Shown here: piece after piece, positions 13,091 through 21,307 of the stretch
Numbering within the stretch: position 1 is the stretch's first letter
Layout of the letters: each line of letters opens with the position of its first letter
DNA from: JALZCH01 sp036400075
GTDB lineage: Bacteria; Acidobacteriota; Blastocatellia; Pyrinomonadales; Pyrinomonadaceae
Reading direction: 5' to 3'
Assembly: GCA_036400075.1 (NCBI GenBank)
Contig: DASWLV010000262.1
Span: 1 to 27,690, forward strand
DNA: 27,690 bases
Translations under genes and position numbers: made by a program
The notes under the pieces: model-generated
The model's input: the letters and a program-made list of their open reading frames with translations, nothing else
The model's database searches: none
Told to the model about the DNA's origin: nothing

Positions 13091-14191
13091 CTACGAAAAA
13101 TGTTTTCGCACGCTGTTATAGCCCAAAATAATTTTAAGAACCGTTTGCGAAACCGATTCCGCCGTATATTCGCGCGGCGCAATCCAGTCGGCGGGCTGAG
13201 AAACGGCGATTTCGACGGCTTTTAAAATTTGCTCCGAATCGGCTCCGCTCAAAATATTGCTGCCCGCTTCGATTGTTTCCGGTCGTTCGGTCACATCCCG
13301 CACAGTCACATTCGGAACGCCGAAAATCGAGCATTCTTCCTGCACCGTCCCGCTATCGGTTAAAACCGCGAGCGCGTTTTTCTCCAATTTGACGAAATCG
13401 AAAAATCCGAGCGGATTTAAGAGCTTGATTTTGTCCGTGTTCGGTTTTATTCCGAATTGTTCCAGTTTGCTCGCTGTTCGCGGATGCAGACTGACCAGCA
13501 TCGGCTTATTGAATTTTTCCGCAACTAGCTGAAACCCCCGCAGAATTTTCTCCAGACGCTCCGGTAAATCAACATTTTCCGAGCGATGCAGCGTGACCAG
13601 AAAATATTCGTATTTGCCGACGCCGAGATTTTCCATCGCCTCAGAAGATTCGATTTGCTCGTTAAAATTTAGGAGAACTTCGTTAATCGGATTTCCCGTA
13701 ATAAAAATGCGGTCGCGCTCGATTCCCTCGCGGACGAGATTTTCCTTGCTGCGCTCGGTGTAAGGCAGCAAAAACCGGCTCGAATGATCAATTATCCGCC
13801 GGTTTACTTCTTCGGGTACGCGGTCATCGTAGCAGCGATTTCCGGCTTCCATATGAAAAACCGGGATTCCGCGCCGCGCGGCGACAATCGCAGTCAGCGC
13901 GCTGTTCGTATCGCCCAGAATCAATATTTTTTCCGGCTTTTCCTTTTCCAAAATCTCGTCTGTTTTAGACAAAATGAGTCCGACTTGTTCGCCAAAGCTC
14001 GCCGAACGTACGCCCAGATGATAATCGGGCGTACGAACCTGCAAATCGCGCAAAAAAACGTCGCTCAGACTTTCGTCGTAATTCTGCCCTGTGTGAACCG
14101 TAATATGCTGCGAGTGTTGATCGAGCAGACTCATCACCAAACTTAGCCGAATAATTTCGGGTCTCGTTCCGAAAATCGTCAATACTTTCAT
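13091..14191 (-). CDS. UDP-sugar 2-epimerase, FnlC/WbjD type
   Basis: 366 residues of the WecB/MnaA epimerase fold: GTRPEIIRLSLVM (8-20), HTGQNYDE, LILGDTNSALTA (D94), HMEAGNRCYDDRVPEEVNRR (E115, E127, E128), FLVTLHRSENVD and LTDSGTVQEECSIFGVPNVT. The reading MEAGNRC...VPEE, instead of the VEAGLRT of WecB, is typical of FnlC/WbjD/Cap5G. In that pathway FnlA and FnlB turn UDP-GlcNAc into UDP-2-acetamido-2,6-dideoxy-L-talose, and FnlC epimerises it at C2 to UDP-L-FucNAc. FnlA and FnlB are not in the window, so a plain UDP-GlcNAc 2-epimerase remains possible. The WbuB-like transferase follows 66 bases downstream; 114 bases and a hairpin separate it from the upstream gene. Confidence 0.85.
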   Translation of the reverse strand: MKVLTIFGTRPEIIRLSLVMSLLDQHSQHITVHTGQNYDESLSDVFLRDLQVRTPDYHLGVRSASFGEQVGLILSKTDEILEKEKPEKILILGDTNSALTAIVAARRGIPVFHMEAGNRCYDDRVPEEVNRRIIDHSSRFLLPYTERSKENLVREGIERDRIFITGNPINEVLLNFNEQIESSEAMENLGVGKYEYFLVTLHRSENVDLPERLEKILRGFQLVAEKFNKPMLVSLHPRTASKLEQFGIKPNTDKIKLLNPLGFFDFVKLEKNALAVLTDSGTVQEECSIFGVPNVTVRDVTERPETIEAGSNILSGADSEQILKAVEIAVSQPADWIAPREYTAESVSQTVLKIILGYNSVRKHFS

Positions 14192-14273
14192 AAAATGATT
14201 TTATTTCTTCCGACTATAATATAAAGCTGAAACACATTTATAATTAAAACTTCAATCTGTTTTCTTCCAGTAA

Positions 14274-14307
14274 AGCTTGAACCGTCGAAGCGGCGACACT
14301 TCAAGCT
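14274..14307 (-). terminator. Hairpin overlapping the stop of the upstream glycosyltransferase gene
   Basis: AGCTTGAA (14274-14281) pairs with TTCAAGCT (14300-14307), with an inner GTCG/CGAC stem (14284-14287, 14294-14297) across a two-by-two internal loop. On the minus strand it begins at the TAG of the gene at 14306 and is followed only by TTTACTGG, so it is a weak intrinsic terminator or attenuator inside the polysaccharide run. On the + strand it is followed by six T (14309-14314), an orientation with no gene to terminate. Confidence 0.4.
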
Positions 14308-15493
14308 ATTTTTTAACTTCCGAGATTTCAACCGCACTCCTCAAAACTTGCCGATTTGCCGTTTCGATTTCCGGTGCCGCCAGCCAATTAACTGCAAAAC
14401 CGCGTGCCGAATTAGCCATCTCGTAAAATTCCATTTCAGACATTTCCACGCATCGCTGCACAACATTACGCCAAATCGAAACATCGTCAAAGGTTAAATC
14501 CCAGCCGATGTTTTCTTTTTCCAGATTCCGCCAGGGCGTCTGGTCGCTCAAAACAACAAGCGTTCCGGCGGCTAACGATTCGATCACGACGTGACCGAAA
14601 TTTTCTCCGAGTGTCGGAAAAAGAAAAAAATGATACTTTCCGAACGTTTCCGCAACTTGTTCGTAAGAAACCGCTCCTTGAAAATTCACTTTAACTGTTT
14701 CCGGCAGCCTTTCAATCAGCTTTTCGCATTCCGCCCAATATTTTTCGTCCTCAATTGAGCCGTAAATGTCGAATGTCGCACGCCCGGAAACGTTTTTCAA
14801 AAGCTCTAAAGCAAATTTCAAATTTTTCTTCTGGCTGATCCGAGACAAAAAAACGAATCGCGCTTCGCCGCTTTTTTTAGGCGGTTTAGATTCAATTTTA
14901 AAATTTTCGAGAATTGTTCGCGGCGGCATATTGGCGGCGATTATAATTTCGCCTCGCCCGCCGATTTCTCTTACGATGTCTTCTTCTTCATCACTACTAA
15001 CGGCTTTCCAGATTAAATCGTCATACAATCCAAACGGGAGAGCCAAAACCATAAATGACTTTTTTTTACGCGCTTTTAAAGCGATTGCCCCTTTTGAAAA
15101 TTCGCCTTCCGGCGCCAGCACAACCGGTAATCCGCCGATTTTGCCGAGCCGCCGCAATAATAGAAATTTAACCGTCAGAGCGGAAAAAAAACTGTTCAGA
15201 TAAACTACATCCGGCGCAGCTTCGGCGACGATTTTGCGGATATTTTTTAAATTAAGCTGGTCAGGCGTAGCGTAAAAAACCGTCGCTTTGCCGACCGGCT
15301 GCCATTGATTTAACCTAACATCAGCAAAACTGCTCTGATCGCCGTCGCTGTCGCGGTTTCCGGTCAGAATCCAAAAATCGAATTCGTCCGACATTCGCTC
15401 GACCATATTTGCAATCGTTCTCAAAGCGCCGCTTTTAAAACCGGGCAAATAAAAATCGGACAAAATCAGAATTTTCGCCTTTTCTTCCTTCAC
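14306..15493 (-). CDS. Glycosyltransferase family 4
   Basis: 395 residues. N-terminal ILILSDFYLPGFKSGALRTI is the acceptor-side start of a GT-B enzyme; the donor-side half has FVFLSRISQKKNLKFALELL, DIYGSIEDEKYWAECEKLI and FLFPTLGENFGHVVIESLAAG, the E-x7-E nucleotide-sugar motif (E of GEN and E of IES). GT4 enzymes transfer sugar from nucleotide donors with retention, at the cytoplasmic face of the inner membrane. Donor and acceptor are unknown. It overlaps the upstream GT4 gene by four bases (ATGA), so the two are translationally coupled. The downstream hairpin may reduce read-through to the epimerase gene. Confidence 0.87.
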   Translation of the reverse strand: MKEEKAKILILSDFYLPGFKSGALRTIANMVERMSDEFDFWILTGNRDSDGDQSSFADVRLNQWQPVGKATVFYATPDQLNLKNIRKIVAEAAPDVVYLNSFFSALTVKFLLLRRLGKIGGLPVVLAPEGEFSKGAIALKARKKKSFMVLALPFGLYDDLIWKAVSSDEEEDIVREIGGRGEIIIAANMPPRTILENFKIESKPPKKSGEARFVFLSRISQKKNLKFALELLKNVSGRATFDIYGSIEDEKYWAECEKLIERLPETVKVNFQGAVSYEQVAETFGKYHFFLFPTLGENFGHVVIESLAAGTLVVLSDQTPWRNLEKENIGWDLTFDDVSIWRNVVQRCVEMSEMEFYEMANSARGFAVNWLAAPEIETANRQVLRSAVEISEVKK

Positions 15494-16683
15494 AAATTCA
15501 ACAAACGCTCGTAATTTTCGAGATAAATTTTTCCGGTCGCAAAGTGCGAAAAATTTTCCGCCGCCCGTTTACGCCCCGCCGCGCCGAATTTTTCCCGCAA
15601 ATTCTTGTCTGTCAAAAGTAACGAGGTTTTATCGGCAAGCGCGGCTGCGTCGCCGACGGGCGTCAAAAAACCGGTTTCGTTTTCTAAAATTAAAACTTCC
15701 GGTCCGCCGCACTTTGTCGCAACGACCGCCAAACCGCAAGCCATCGCTTCGGCAATTATCAGCCCGAAGCCTTCTTCGTCCGAAGACAGCAGAAAAAGCG
15801 CGGCATTTTGATAAAGCTCGCGCAGACTCTCTTTGGAAACCGAGGTTAAAATTTCTATTTTATCAACAATTCCGAGCCGCTGCGCTTCAGCCATATCTTC
15901 ATCGCTCGGAGCGGTTTGTCCCGCCAAAACCAGCTTTGGAGTTTCGGGAAAGCTGTCATTTAAAATCCTGTATGAGCGAAAAAGCAGCCGCACATTTTTG
16001 CGCGGGTCTGCGAAACGTCCGACTGATAAAATATAATCTTCGGTTTTATTGGCGGCGGGCGTAAAAAAATCAGTATCAATTCCGGGCGGCGCAAAAACGG
16101 TTTTATCTGGAAAAGTTTTTTCCAGTTCATCTTTAAGCCAAATGTTGTTTACAAAAATCGTGTCCGCTCTCTGAAACGCTTTTTGTTCCAATCCGGCGTT
16201 GATTTGCGTCATCAGCTTTAACCAGGTTTTCTTGGGTTGTTTGGCTCGACGGATCATTGACTCGCGCTCGACTTTTGACTTTGAAAAAACACTTAGCGCA
16301 ACGCGCCCTCCGAAATCTTTAGCCGCCAGCAGCCAGGGAGCGCTGCCTGCGACAACTTGGACAAGATCATACCCGCGCAATACCGAGTTTAATGCTTTGC
16401 GCGGACGATAGCGTTGAAACTCGACTTCGGTTAGATTTGCGCCCACGTGACGATAGGCAGCGCCTTCATATTGTTGATTTGATACGCTGACTCCGCGCGA
16501 CCAGCTCGAAGGCTTAATGAGCCTCACGCTGTCCCCGTCAGTTGCGGATGTAGCCAGCGAAATCAAATCGGCTTCGTATTTTCCCGAGTCGTTTATAACA
16601 TCGTACAAAAATTTAGCAACAACCGAAATTCCGGTCGGAACCGATAAATCAGGGACAAGAACGGCAATCCTCTTTTTTCTCAT
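15490..16683 (-). CDS. Glycosyltransferase family 4
   Basis: 397 residues, GT-B fold. N-terminal KRIAVLVPDLSVPTGISVVAK (shortened from the full start) with the Gly-rich acceptor loop; C-terminal half YILSVGRFADPRKNVRLLF, KLVLAGQTAPSD and LLSSDEEGFGLIIAEAMACG with the two catalytic/donor glutamates E-x7-E, then VVATKCGGPEVL. This is a classical retaining GT4. The sugar donor is not predictable. It lies between the heptose kinase gene and a second GT4, with four-base overlaps on both sides, so it could transfer heptose or the deoxy sugar made by the neighbouring genes; that is inference from position only. Confidence 0.88.
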   Translation of the reverse strand: MRKKRIAVLVPDLSVPTGISVVAKFLYDVINDSGKYEADLISLATSATDGDSVRLIKPSSWSRGVSVSNQQYEGAAYRHVGANLTEVEFQRYRPRKALNSVLRGYDLVQVVAGSAPWLLAAKDFGGRVALSVFSKSKVERESMIRRAKQPKKTWLKLMTQINAGLEQKAFQRADTIFVNNIWLKDELEKTFPDKTVFAPPGIDTDFFTPAANKTEDYILSVGRFADPRKNVRLLFRSYRILNDSFPETPKLVLAGQTAPSDEDMAEAQRLGIVDKIEILTSVSKESLRELYQNAALFLLSSDEEGFGLIIAEAMACGLAVVATKCGGPEVLILENETGFLTPVGDAAALADKTSLLLTDKNLREKFGAAGRKRAAENFSHFATGKIYLENYERLLNL

Positions 16684-17675
16684 TTTTCACCGTTATCTCC
16701 CGTTTCGTTTTCCAGCGCTTTTGCTAAATCCGCCGCGAAAACCGGAGTCGTTCCAAGCTCTTCAACCGCTAAGCCTGCCGCAGCGTTTGCCATTTTCACA
16801 GCTTCGGGCATCTCAAGCGAAGCACCGAGCGCAACAGCCATTGCGGCAATTACAGTATCGCCGGCACCCGTCACATCGTAAACCGCCCGCGCCATCGCCG
16901 GAAAATGTCTTGAATCCTTTCCTTTTTCAAAAAGTCGCATCCCTTCTTCGCCGAGCGTGATAAGAAGAGATTCTATTTGCAGATTTTCGAGCAGACGGTT
17001 TCCGGCTTCGATGATTGTCCGCTCGTCCGTTATATCAACGCCGGATGCTGCGGCGGCTTCCGATTTGTTCGGCGTCAGCAAAGTCGCGCCTTTGTATTTC
17101 TCGTAGTTTTTGCCTTTCGGATCAACCAGAACAATCTTTTTCAATTTTCGCGCCGTTTCGATTACGCTGGAAAGAACCGAATCACACAAACAACCTTTGG
17201 CGTAATCCGATAAAACGACGACATCGGCTTCGGGCAGAAGCTTATCGGCGGCTTGCCAAACAATTTGCGCTTGTTTGGCGTCGAGAGGCGCAGCCTGCTC
17301 TTCGTCAATCCTGACGACGTGCTGATTGTGCGCTACAATTCTGGTTTTTGTAGTTGTCGGACGATTCGAGAAAGATATTAAATGTTTTGCAGCTACGTTG
17401 TGCCGCTCCAAAATTTGCGGCAAAGCACGCCCGCATTCATCTTCGCCGGTAACACCGATGAGCAGACTCGTTGCGCCGAGGCTTGAAATGTTTGCCGCCA
17501 CGTTTGCCGCGCCGCCCGCTTTGAGTTCGGTTTTCTCCAGCTTAACGACCGGAACGGGAGCTTCGGGCGAAATGCGCGAGACGGTTCCCCACCAGTAACG
17601 GTCGAGCATAACGTCGCCGATTATCAAAACTCGAACCTCGGCAAATTTTTCCAAAACTTTTCGCCAATTTTTCAT
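16680..17675 (-). CDS. hldE1 (rfaE1): D-glycero-beta-D-manno-heptose-7-phosphate kinase (RfaE/HldE domain I)
   Basis: 331 residues of the PfkB/ribokinase fold: LIIGDVMLDRYWWG (17-30), RISPEAPVPVVK, GGAANVAAN (54-62), VVLSDYAKG, TPNKSEAAAASG (201-212) and the anion-hole/catalytic base DVTGAGDTV (267-275). VSRISPEAPVPVV and TPNKSE are the RfaE hallmarks. It phosphorylates heptose 7-phosphate at C1 to give the 1,7-bisphosphate. In E. coli this domain is fused to the adenylyltransferase domain as HldE; here it stands alone and domain II is joined to GmhA two genes upstream. The start was set at ATG 17675, 9 bases after the gmd stop; a TTG pair just before it is also in frame. It overlaps the next GT4 by four bases. 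Confidence 0.9.
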   Translation of the reverse strand: MKNWRKVLEKFAEVRVLIIGDVMLDRYWWGTVSRISPEAPVPVVKLEKTELKAGGAANVAANISSLGATSLLIGVTGEDECGRALPQILERHNVAAKHLISFSNRPTTTKTRIVAHNQHVVRIDEEQAAPLDAKQAQIVWQAADKLLPEADVVVLSDYAKGCLCDSVLSSVIETARKLKKIVLVDPKGKNYEKYKGATLLTPNKSEAAAASGVDITDERTIIEAGNRLLENLQIESLLITLGEEGMRLFEKGKDSRHFPAMARAVYDVTGAGDTVIAAMAVALGASLEMPEAVKMANAAAGLAVEELGTTPVFAADLAKALENETGDNGEK

Positions 17676-17684
17676 CAACAAAAA

Positions 17685-18671
17685 CTATTTATTCAGCCCC
17701 GCGCCGATTGATTCCAAATCGGATTCGACCATTTCTTTAACCAATTCTTCAAAGGTGTATTTTGGTTTCCAGCCGAGCTTGTTCCGCGCTTTTGTCGAAT
17801 CCCCGATGAGCAAATCAACTTCCGCAGGGCGATAATACTGTTCGTCAATGTGAACATATTTTTGATAATCAAGCCCGACACAATCGAAAGCCAGCTCGCA
17901 AAATTTGCGCACGGAATGAGTTTCACCGGACGCGACCACATAATCGTCCGGTTCGGGCTGCTGTAACATCAAATGCATTGCGGTAACATAATCTGCCGCG
18001 TGTCCCCAATCGCGTTTGGCTTCGAGATTGCCCAAACGTAATTCCGCCGCCATCCCTAATTTAATCCGGGCGACTCCGGTTGTAATTTTTCTGGTTACAA
18101 ATTCCACACCGCGACGCGGACCTTCGTGATTAAAAAGAATTCCGCTGCAGCAAAACATTTCATAAGCTTCGCGATAGTTTCTCGTCAGGTCGAAACCCGC
18201 GACTTTGCTGATACCGTAGGGCGAGCGCGGATGAAACGGCGTGGCTTCGCGCTGCGGTATTTCCTGCGCTTTGCCGAACATTTCGCTCGAACCGGCAAAA
18301 TAAAAACGACATTTCGGGCGCAGCTCGCGCAGCGCGGCTAACATATAATGCGTGCCGTTGATATTCGTGTTCATTGTCGAAAATCCGTCGGCAAAGCTTT
18401 CGGCGACAAAGCTCTGAGCCGCGAGATGATAGCATTCGTCAAAATCGTATTTGCTGACAATGTGAAAAATGCTCGGATAGCTCTCCAAGCTTGCAGGGTG
18501 TAGCGTCACTCTGTCGAGAAGATGTCTGATTCGGGTAAATCTGCGCTCAGGGTCTTCCAACGCGACGCGCCGCACAAGCCCGTGAACTTCGTATCCTAAA
18601 TCAAGAAGATGTTCGGCTAAATAGCTTCCGTCTTGTCCCGTAATTCCTGTTATTAAAGCCTTTTTATTCAC
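17685..18671 (-). CDS. gmd: GDP-mannose 4,6-dehydratase
   Basis: 328 residues, short-chain dehydrogenase fold. Rossmann motif GITGQDGSYLAE (9-20), GLVRR for NADP phosphate, YHLAAQSFVAESF, the active-site FAGSSEMFG (S128-S129-E130), SPYGISK (Y152, K156), and FNHEGPRRGVEFVTRKIT, all diagnostic of Gmd. It converts GDP-D-mannose to GDP-4-keto-6-deoxy-D-mannose, the precursor of GDP-L-fucose, GDP-D-rhamnose or perosamine; the finishing reductase or aminotransferase is not in this window. The frame is open to an ATG at 18728, but that would overlap the upstream gene; GTG 18671 begins VNKKALITG exactly where the family begins, though no strong ribosome site is seen. It sits between two heptose genes, so action on a nucleotide-heptose should be kept in mind. 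Confidence 0.88.
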   Translation of the reverse strand: MNKKALITGITGQDGSYLAEHLLDLGYEVHGLVRRVALEDPERRFTRIRHLLDRVTLHPASLESYPSIFHIVSKYDFDECYHLAAQSFVAESFADGFSTMNTNINGTHYMLAALRELRPKCRFYFAGSSEMFGKAQEIPQREATPFHPRSPYGISKVAGFDLTRNYREAYEMFCCSGILFNHEGPRRGVEFVTRKITTGVARIKLGMAAELRLGNLEAKRDWGHAADYVTAMHLMLQQPEPDDYVVASGETHSVRKFCELAFDCVGLDYQKYVHIDEQYYRPAEVDLLIGDSTKARNKLGWKPKYTFEELVKEMVESDLESIGAGLNK

Positions 18672-18691
18672 TTTGTAATTGATATAAATTT

Positions 18692-19723
18692 TTAAGAGAT
18701 TAAAATATTGTCGGCAATTTCGCACCACAAATGCCCGATTGCCGAATGCCCTTCCTGAATCCGCGAAGTGCGTTCCGAAGGAACTATGACTGCGGCATCA
18801 CAAAGCCCGGCAAGTTTTTTGCCCTTCGCTCCGGTTAAACAGATTGTCGTACAGCCGGTTTTTCGAGCAGTCATAATCGCGGCTAAAACGTTCGGGGAAT
18901 TTCCGCTGGTGCTGATTCCGATTAAAACGTCGCCTGACGCTGCAAATGCTTCGACTTGTCTGGCAAAAACTCGCTCGAAACCGTAATCATTACTGAGCGC
19001 CGTGAGCGCTGAACTGTCAGTCGTCAAAGCAATTGCGGGAAATCCTTTTCTTTCTTTTTCAAAACGCCCGACAAACTCCGCCGCAATATGCTGGGCGTCC
19101 GCCGCGCTGCCGCCGTTTCCGCAAAGCAAAATTTTATTGCCGGATTTCAGAGCCGCCGCAATCATTTCGGCTGTGCGAACGATTGCCGGAATTTCGTTTT
19201 TAAACAACAAATCGAAAACCGCTTTGTGGGATGATAATGAATGCCGCGCAATCTCGATGTTTGCCTTGTTGGTTTGCAAAGATGTTTCAGCAGTTTCGGG
19301 TTCGGACTGATTTGTTTCCCTAATGATTTTTTCACTAATCGCCGTCGTGGAAAAGCCGTCTAACAAAGGCAGTGAATAAACTTTGCCGCCTCGCGCAAGC
19401 ACAAAATCCGCGCCGACGATTTCTTCCGTTTTCCAATCGCCGCCTTTGACCAAAACGTCGGGTTTGATTTTTTCGATGATTCTTTGCGGCGTCGGCTCGT
19501 CGAAAATCACAACTTCGTCAACAGCACGCAAACCGCGCAAAACGGCGGCTCTTCCCGCTTCACCGACAAAAGGGCGCGCCGCGCCTTTGATTTGGCGGAC
19601 GCTGTTATCTGAATTGATCCCGACAATCAGTTTTGTTCCCAGTGAGCGCGCTCTTGTCAGCAAATCAACGTGACCGGCGTGCAGGATGTCAAAACAACCG
19701 TTGGTGAATACAATTGTTTCCAT
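18692..19723 (-). CDS. Fusion: heptose-1-phosphate adenylyltransferase (RfaE domain II) + sedoheptulose-7-phosphate isomerase (GmhA)
   Basis: 343 residues in one open frame. Residues 1-136 are an RfaE-II cytidylyltransferase-fold domain: FTNGCFDILHAGH with the HxGH motif (15-18), LVKGGDW (91-97) and GFSTTAISEKI (123-133). After a 17-residue Glu/Thr-rich linker, residues 154-343 are a full GmhA SIS domain: CGNGGSAADAQHIAAEF (201-217), STSGNSP (271-277) and RIQEGHSAIGH (321-331). GmhA makes D-glycero-D-manno-heptose 7-phosphate from sedoheptulose 7-phosphate, the first step; RfaE-II adenylates heptose 1-phosphate, the fourth. The middle kinase is encoded two genes downstream. The usual fusion partner of RfaE-II is the RfaE-I kinase, so this arrangement is unusual. 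Gmd starts 20 bases after its stop. Confidence 0.9.
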   Translation of the reverse strand: METIVFTNGCFDILHAGHVDLLTRARSLGTKLIVGINSDNSVRQIKGAARPFVGEAGRAAVLRGLRAVDEVVIFDEPTPQRIIEKIKPDVLVKGGDWKTEEIVGADFVLARGGKVYSLPLLDGFSTTAISEKIIRETNQSEPETAETSLQTNKANIEIARHSLSSHKAVFDLLFKNEIPAIVRTAEMIAAALKSGNKILLCGNGGSAADAQHIAAEFVGRFEKERKGFPAIALTTDSSALTALSNDYGFERVFARQVEAFAASGDVLIGISTSGNSPNVLAAIMTARKTGCTTICLTGAKGKKLAGLCDAAVIVPSERTSRIQEGHSAIGHLWCEIADNILIS

Positions 19724-19732
19724 TTCGGCAAA

Positions 19733-21259
19733 TTACAAGCTTTTTTTGCGGATTAAAAAGAAATCCGTGATGATGAAAGTGATGGAAACAATCAACAAAA
19801 TGCGCCAGCCGTAGAGGATTACCATCGTGTAATAGCCTTCGTAGTTAAGACCACCGACGAACATATAATAAGCGGTCGCGCGCCCGATGGTGACCGTTTG
19901 ATCTTCAATCAGCAGCGCATAAACAAACCGCAGATAAAATCCGACGATCATTAATCCGAGCGGAACTCCGATGGGTCCGAAATTTCTGAGCAAATCGGAA
20001 ATCGGCGTCATCGCGTAAGAGTTTCCGCTGAAATTAAAATATAAATCGCTGTACGCGCGCGCGTCGTAAATCAAAGGCTTGTTCGCCCACAGAAAACGCG
20101 GAATAAACATTGTCCATAATTCGGTGATGATGTTGTTTTCAATTCCGTGCGCGCTTTCAAATGGCTTTAGTCTTTCATAATTTGAAACTACGACCGCGAC
20201 GGAGCTAACGCCGTCAATTCTCTCGCCGAGGTTGTAAAACGCTTCGTCCAAAACCTTTCCTGATTTTTGCGTTGTCAGCGCGTCATAAGTTTGCTCGACG
20301 ATTTTAAGCTGCTCGTCAATTCCGGTGCGCTCTTCGGCTCCTTTCAGATTGCGAAACGTCGTGCCGTAAATCATTCCGCCGAGCACTGCTAAAATGGCAA
20401 CGACGCCAAATAAAGCTCCGTGCATAAGCTTTATTTTTCTGCCCGAATAAACAAAAGCCATTGCAAGCAGACAAACGATCATCAGTAAAGTTCCCCGATT
20501 GCCGCCGAGACTCAAACGGGAAACGACGATAATGAGGATGACGAGAAACGCGAGCAGATGCAGAGGCGTAATTCTTTTGGCTTTAAAAACATACATCGCC
20601 ACCAGAAATCCCGCTTCGAGCGAGAGCAGCGAGAGCATATAATTTAAGGAGGCGAAAGCGTCGGCAACGTCAATCGTACTAAAACCGACGACACCCGAAA
20701 GAAACGCGCTGACATAGAAAAACAACCCGATGCCGAGAAAAACGACTGCCGGCAGCAAAACCTGTCGCGGCTGCCAATCCCAGGCGGGCAATTTACGGCT
20801 GAAATAAGCGCCCCAGCGTTTTCCGAACGGAAGCGAGTATCCGGCGATCAATCCGAGAAAGCCGATTATTATGTAAATATACGTCCACTTAAAGTCAGTT
20901 TCCGGGTCGGCAATCAGCAGCATTTGATACGGGTATAGAAATCCGGAAGCGATTACCAAACCGCCGACGACAAACGCGGGAAACCAGTAAGCCCAAGCCG
21001 CGTGGACGAGCGGATGGAAAAGGTCGAATTTTTTGTAATAAAGCAAATAAGCCGTCGGAGACAGCACGACAAGCGCGGTTGCGGCAATCCACGGCAGCAA
21101 ATACATATTCGACGCGCCGCGCCAAAAACTCTCGTCCGACAAAAACCATAAAACGGCAGCCGCCGGGACACCGATCATCAAAATCAGCGCCGCCGATAAA
21201 AAGGCGAACCGCGAATCGGTTTTTACTTTTGAGAAGTTTATTTTTGTTGTCTCAATCAT
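19733..21259 (-). CDS. Polytopic membrane protein, probable Wzy-type repeat-unit polymerase
   Basis: 508 residues with about 11-12 hydrophobic segments and a large non-membrane loop around residues 305-410 that includes RLKPFESAHGIENN and WTMFIPRFLWANKP. A long periplasmic loop with P-R-x-L-W-x-N-K-P, preceded by an Arg-rich RLSLGGNRGTLL segment, is typical of O-antigen polymerase/ligase-like proteins. Wzy joins undecaprenyl-linked repeat units at the periplasmic face. Wzy proteins are poorly conserved, and a Wzx-like flippase, several transferases and no second polymerase candidate are in the locus, which supports this call. An O-antigen ligase (WaaL-like) is the main alternative. The gap to the heptose fusion gene is 9 bases. 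Confidence 0.7.
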   Translation of the reverse strand: MIETTKINFSKVKTDSRFAFLSAALILMIGVPAAAVLWFLSDESFWRGASNMYLLPWIAATALVVLSPTAYLLYYKKFDLFHPLVHAAWAYWFPAFVVGGLVIASGFLYPYQMLLIADPETDFKWTYIYIIIGFLGLIAGYSLPFGKRWGAYFSRKLPAWDWQPRQVLLPAVVFLGIGLFFYVSAFLSGVVGFSTIDVADAFASLNYMLSLLSLEAGFLVAMYVFKAKRITPLHLLAFLVILIIVVSRLSLGGNRGTLLMIVCLLAMAFVYSGRKIKLMHGALFGVVAILAVLGGMIYGTTFRNLKGAEERTGIDEQLKIVEQTYDALTTQKSGKVLDEAFYNLGERIDGVSSVAVVVSNYERLKPFESAHGIENNIITELWTMFIPRFLWANKPLIYDARAYSDLYFNFSGNSYAMTPISDLLRNFGPIGVPLGLMIVGFYLRFVYALLIEDQTVTIGRATAYYMFVGGLNYEGYYTMVILYGWRILLIVSITFIITDFFLIRKKSL

Positions 21260-21307
21260 TATGTTTCAAAACTTGATTTTCTAATTCGGAAAACCAGGCT
21301 CGGTAGC

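Noticed and set aside
14192..14273. AT-rich stretch with TATATTATAG before the epimerase gene as a promoter
   Set aside because: The -10-like bases are good, but no -35-like hexamer sits at 16-18 bases; the call could not be supported.
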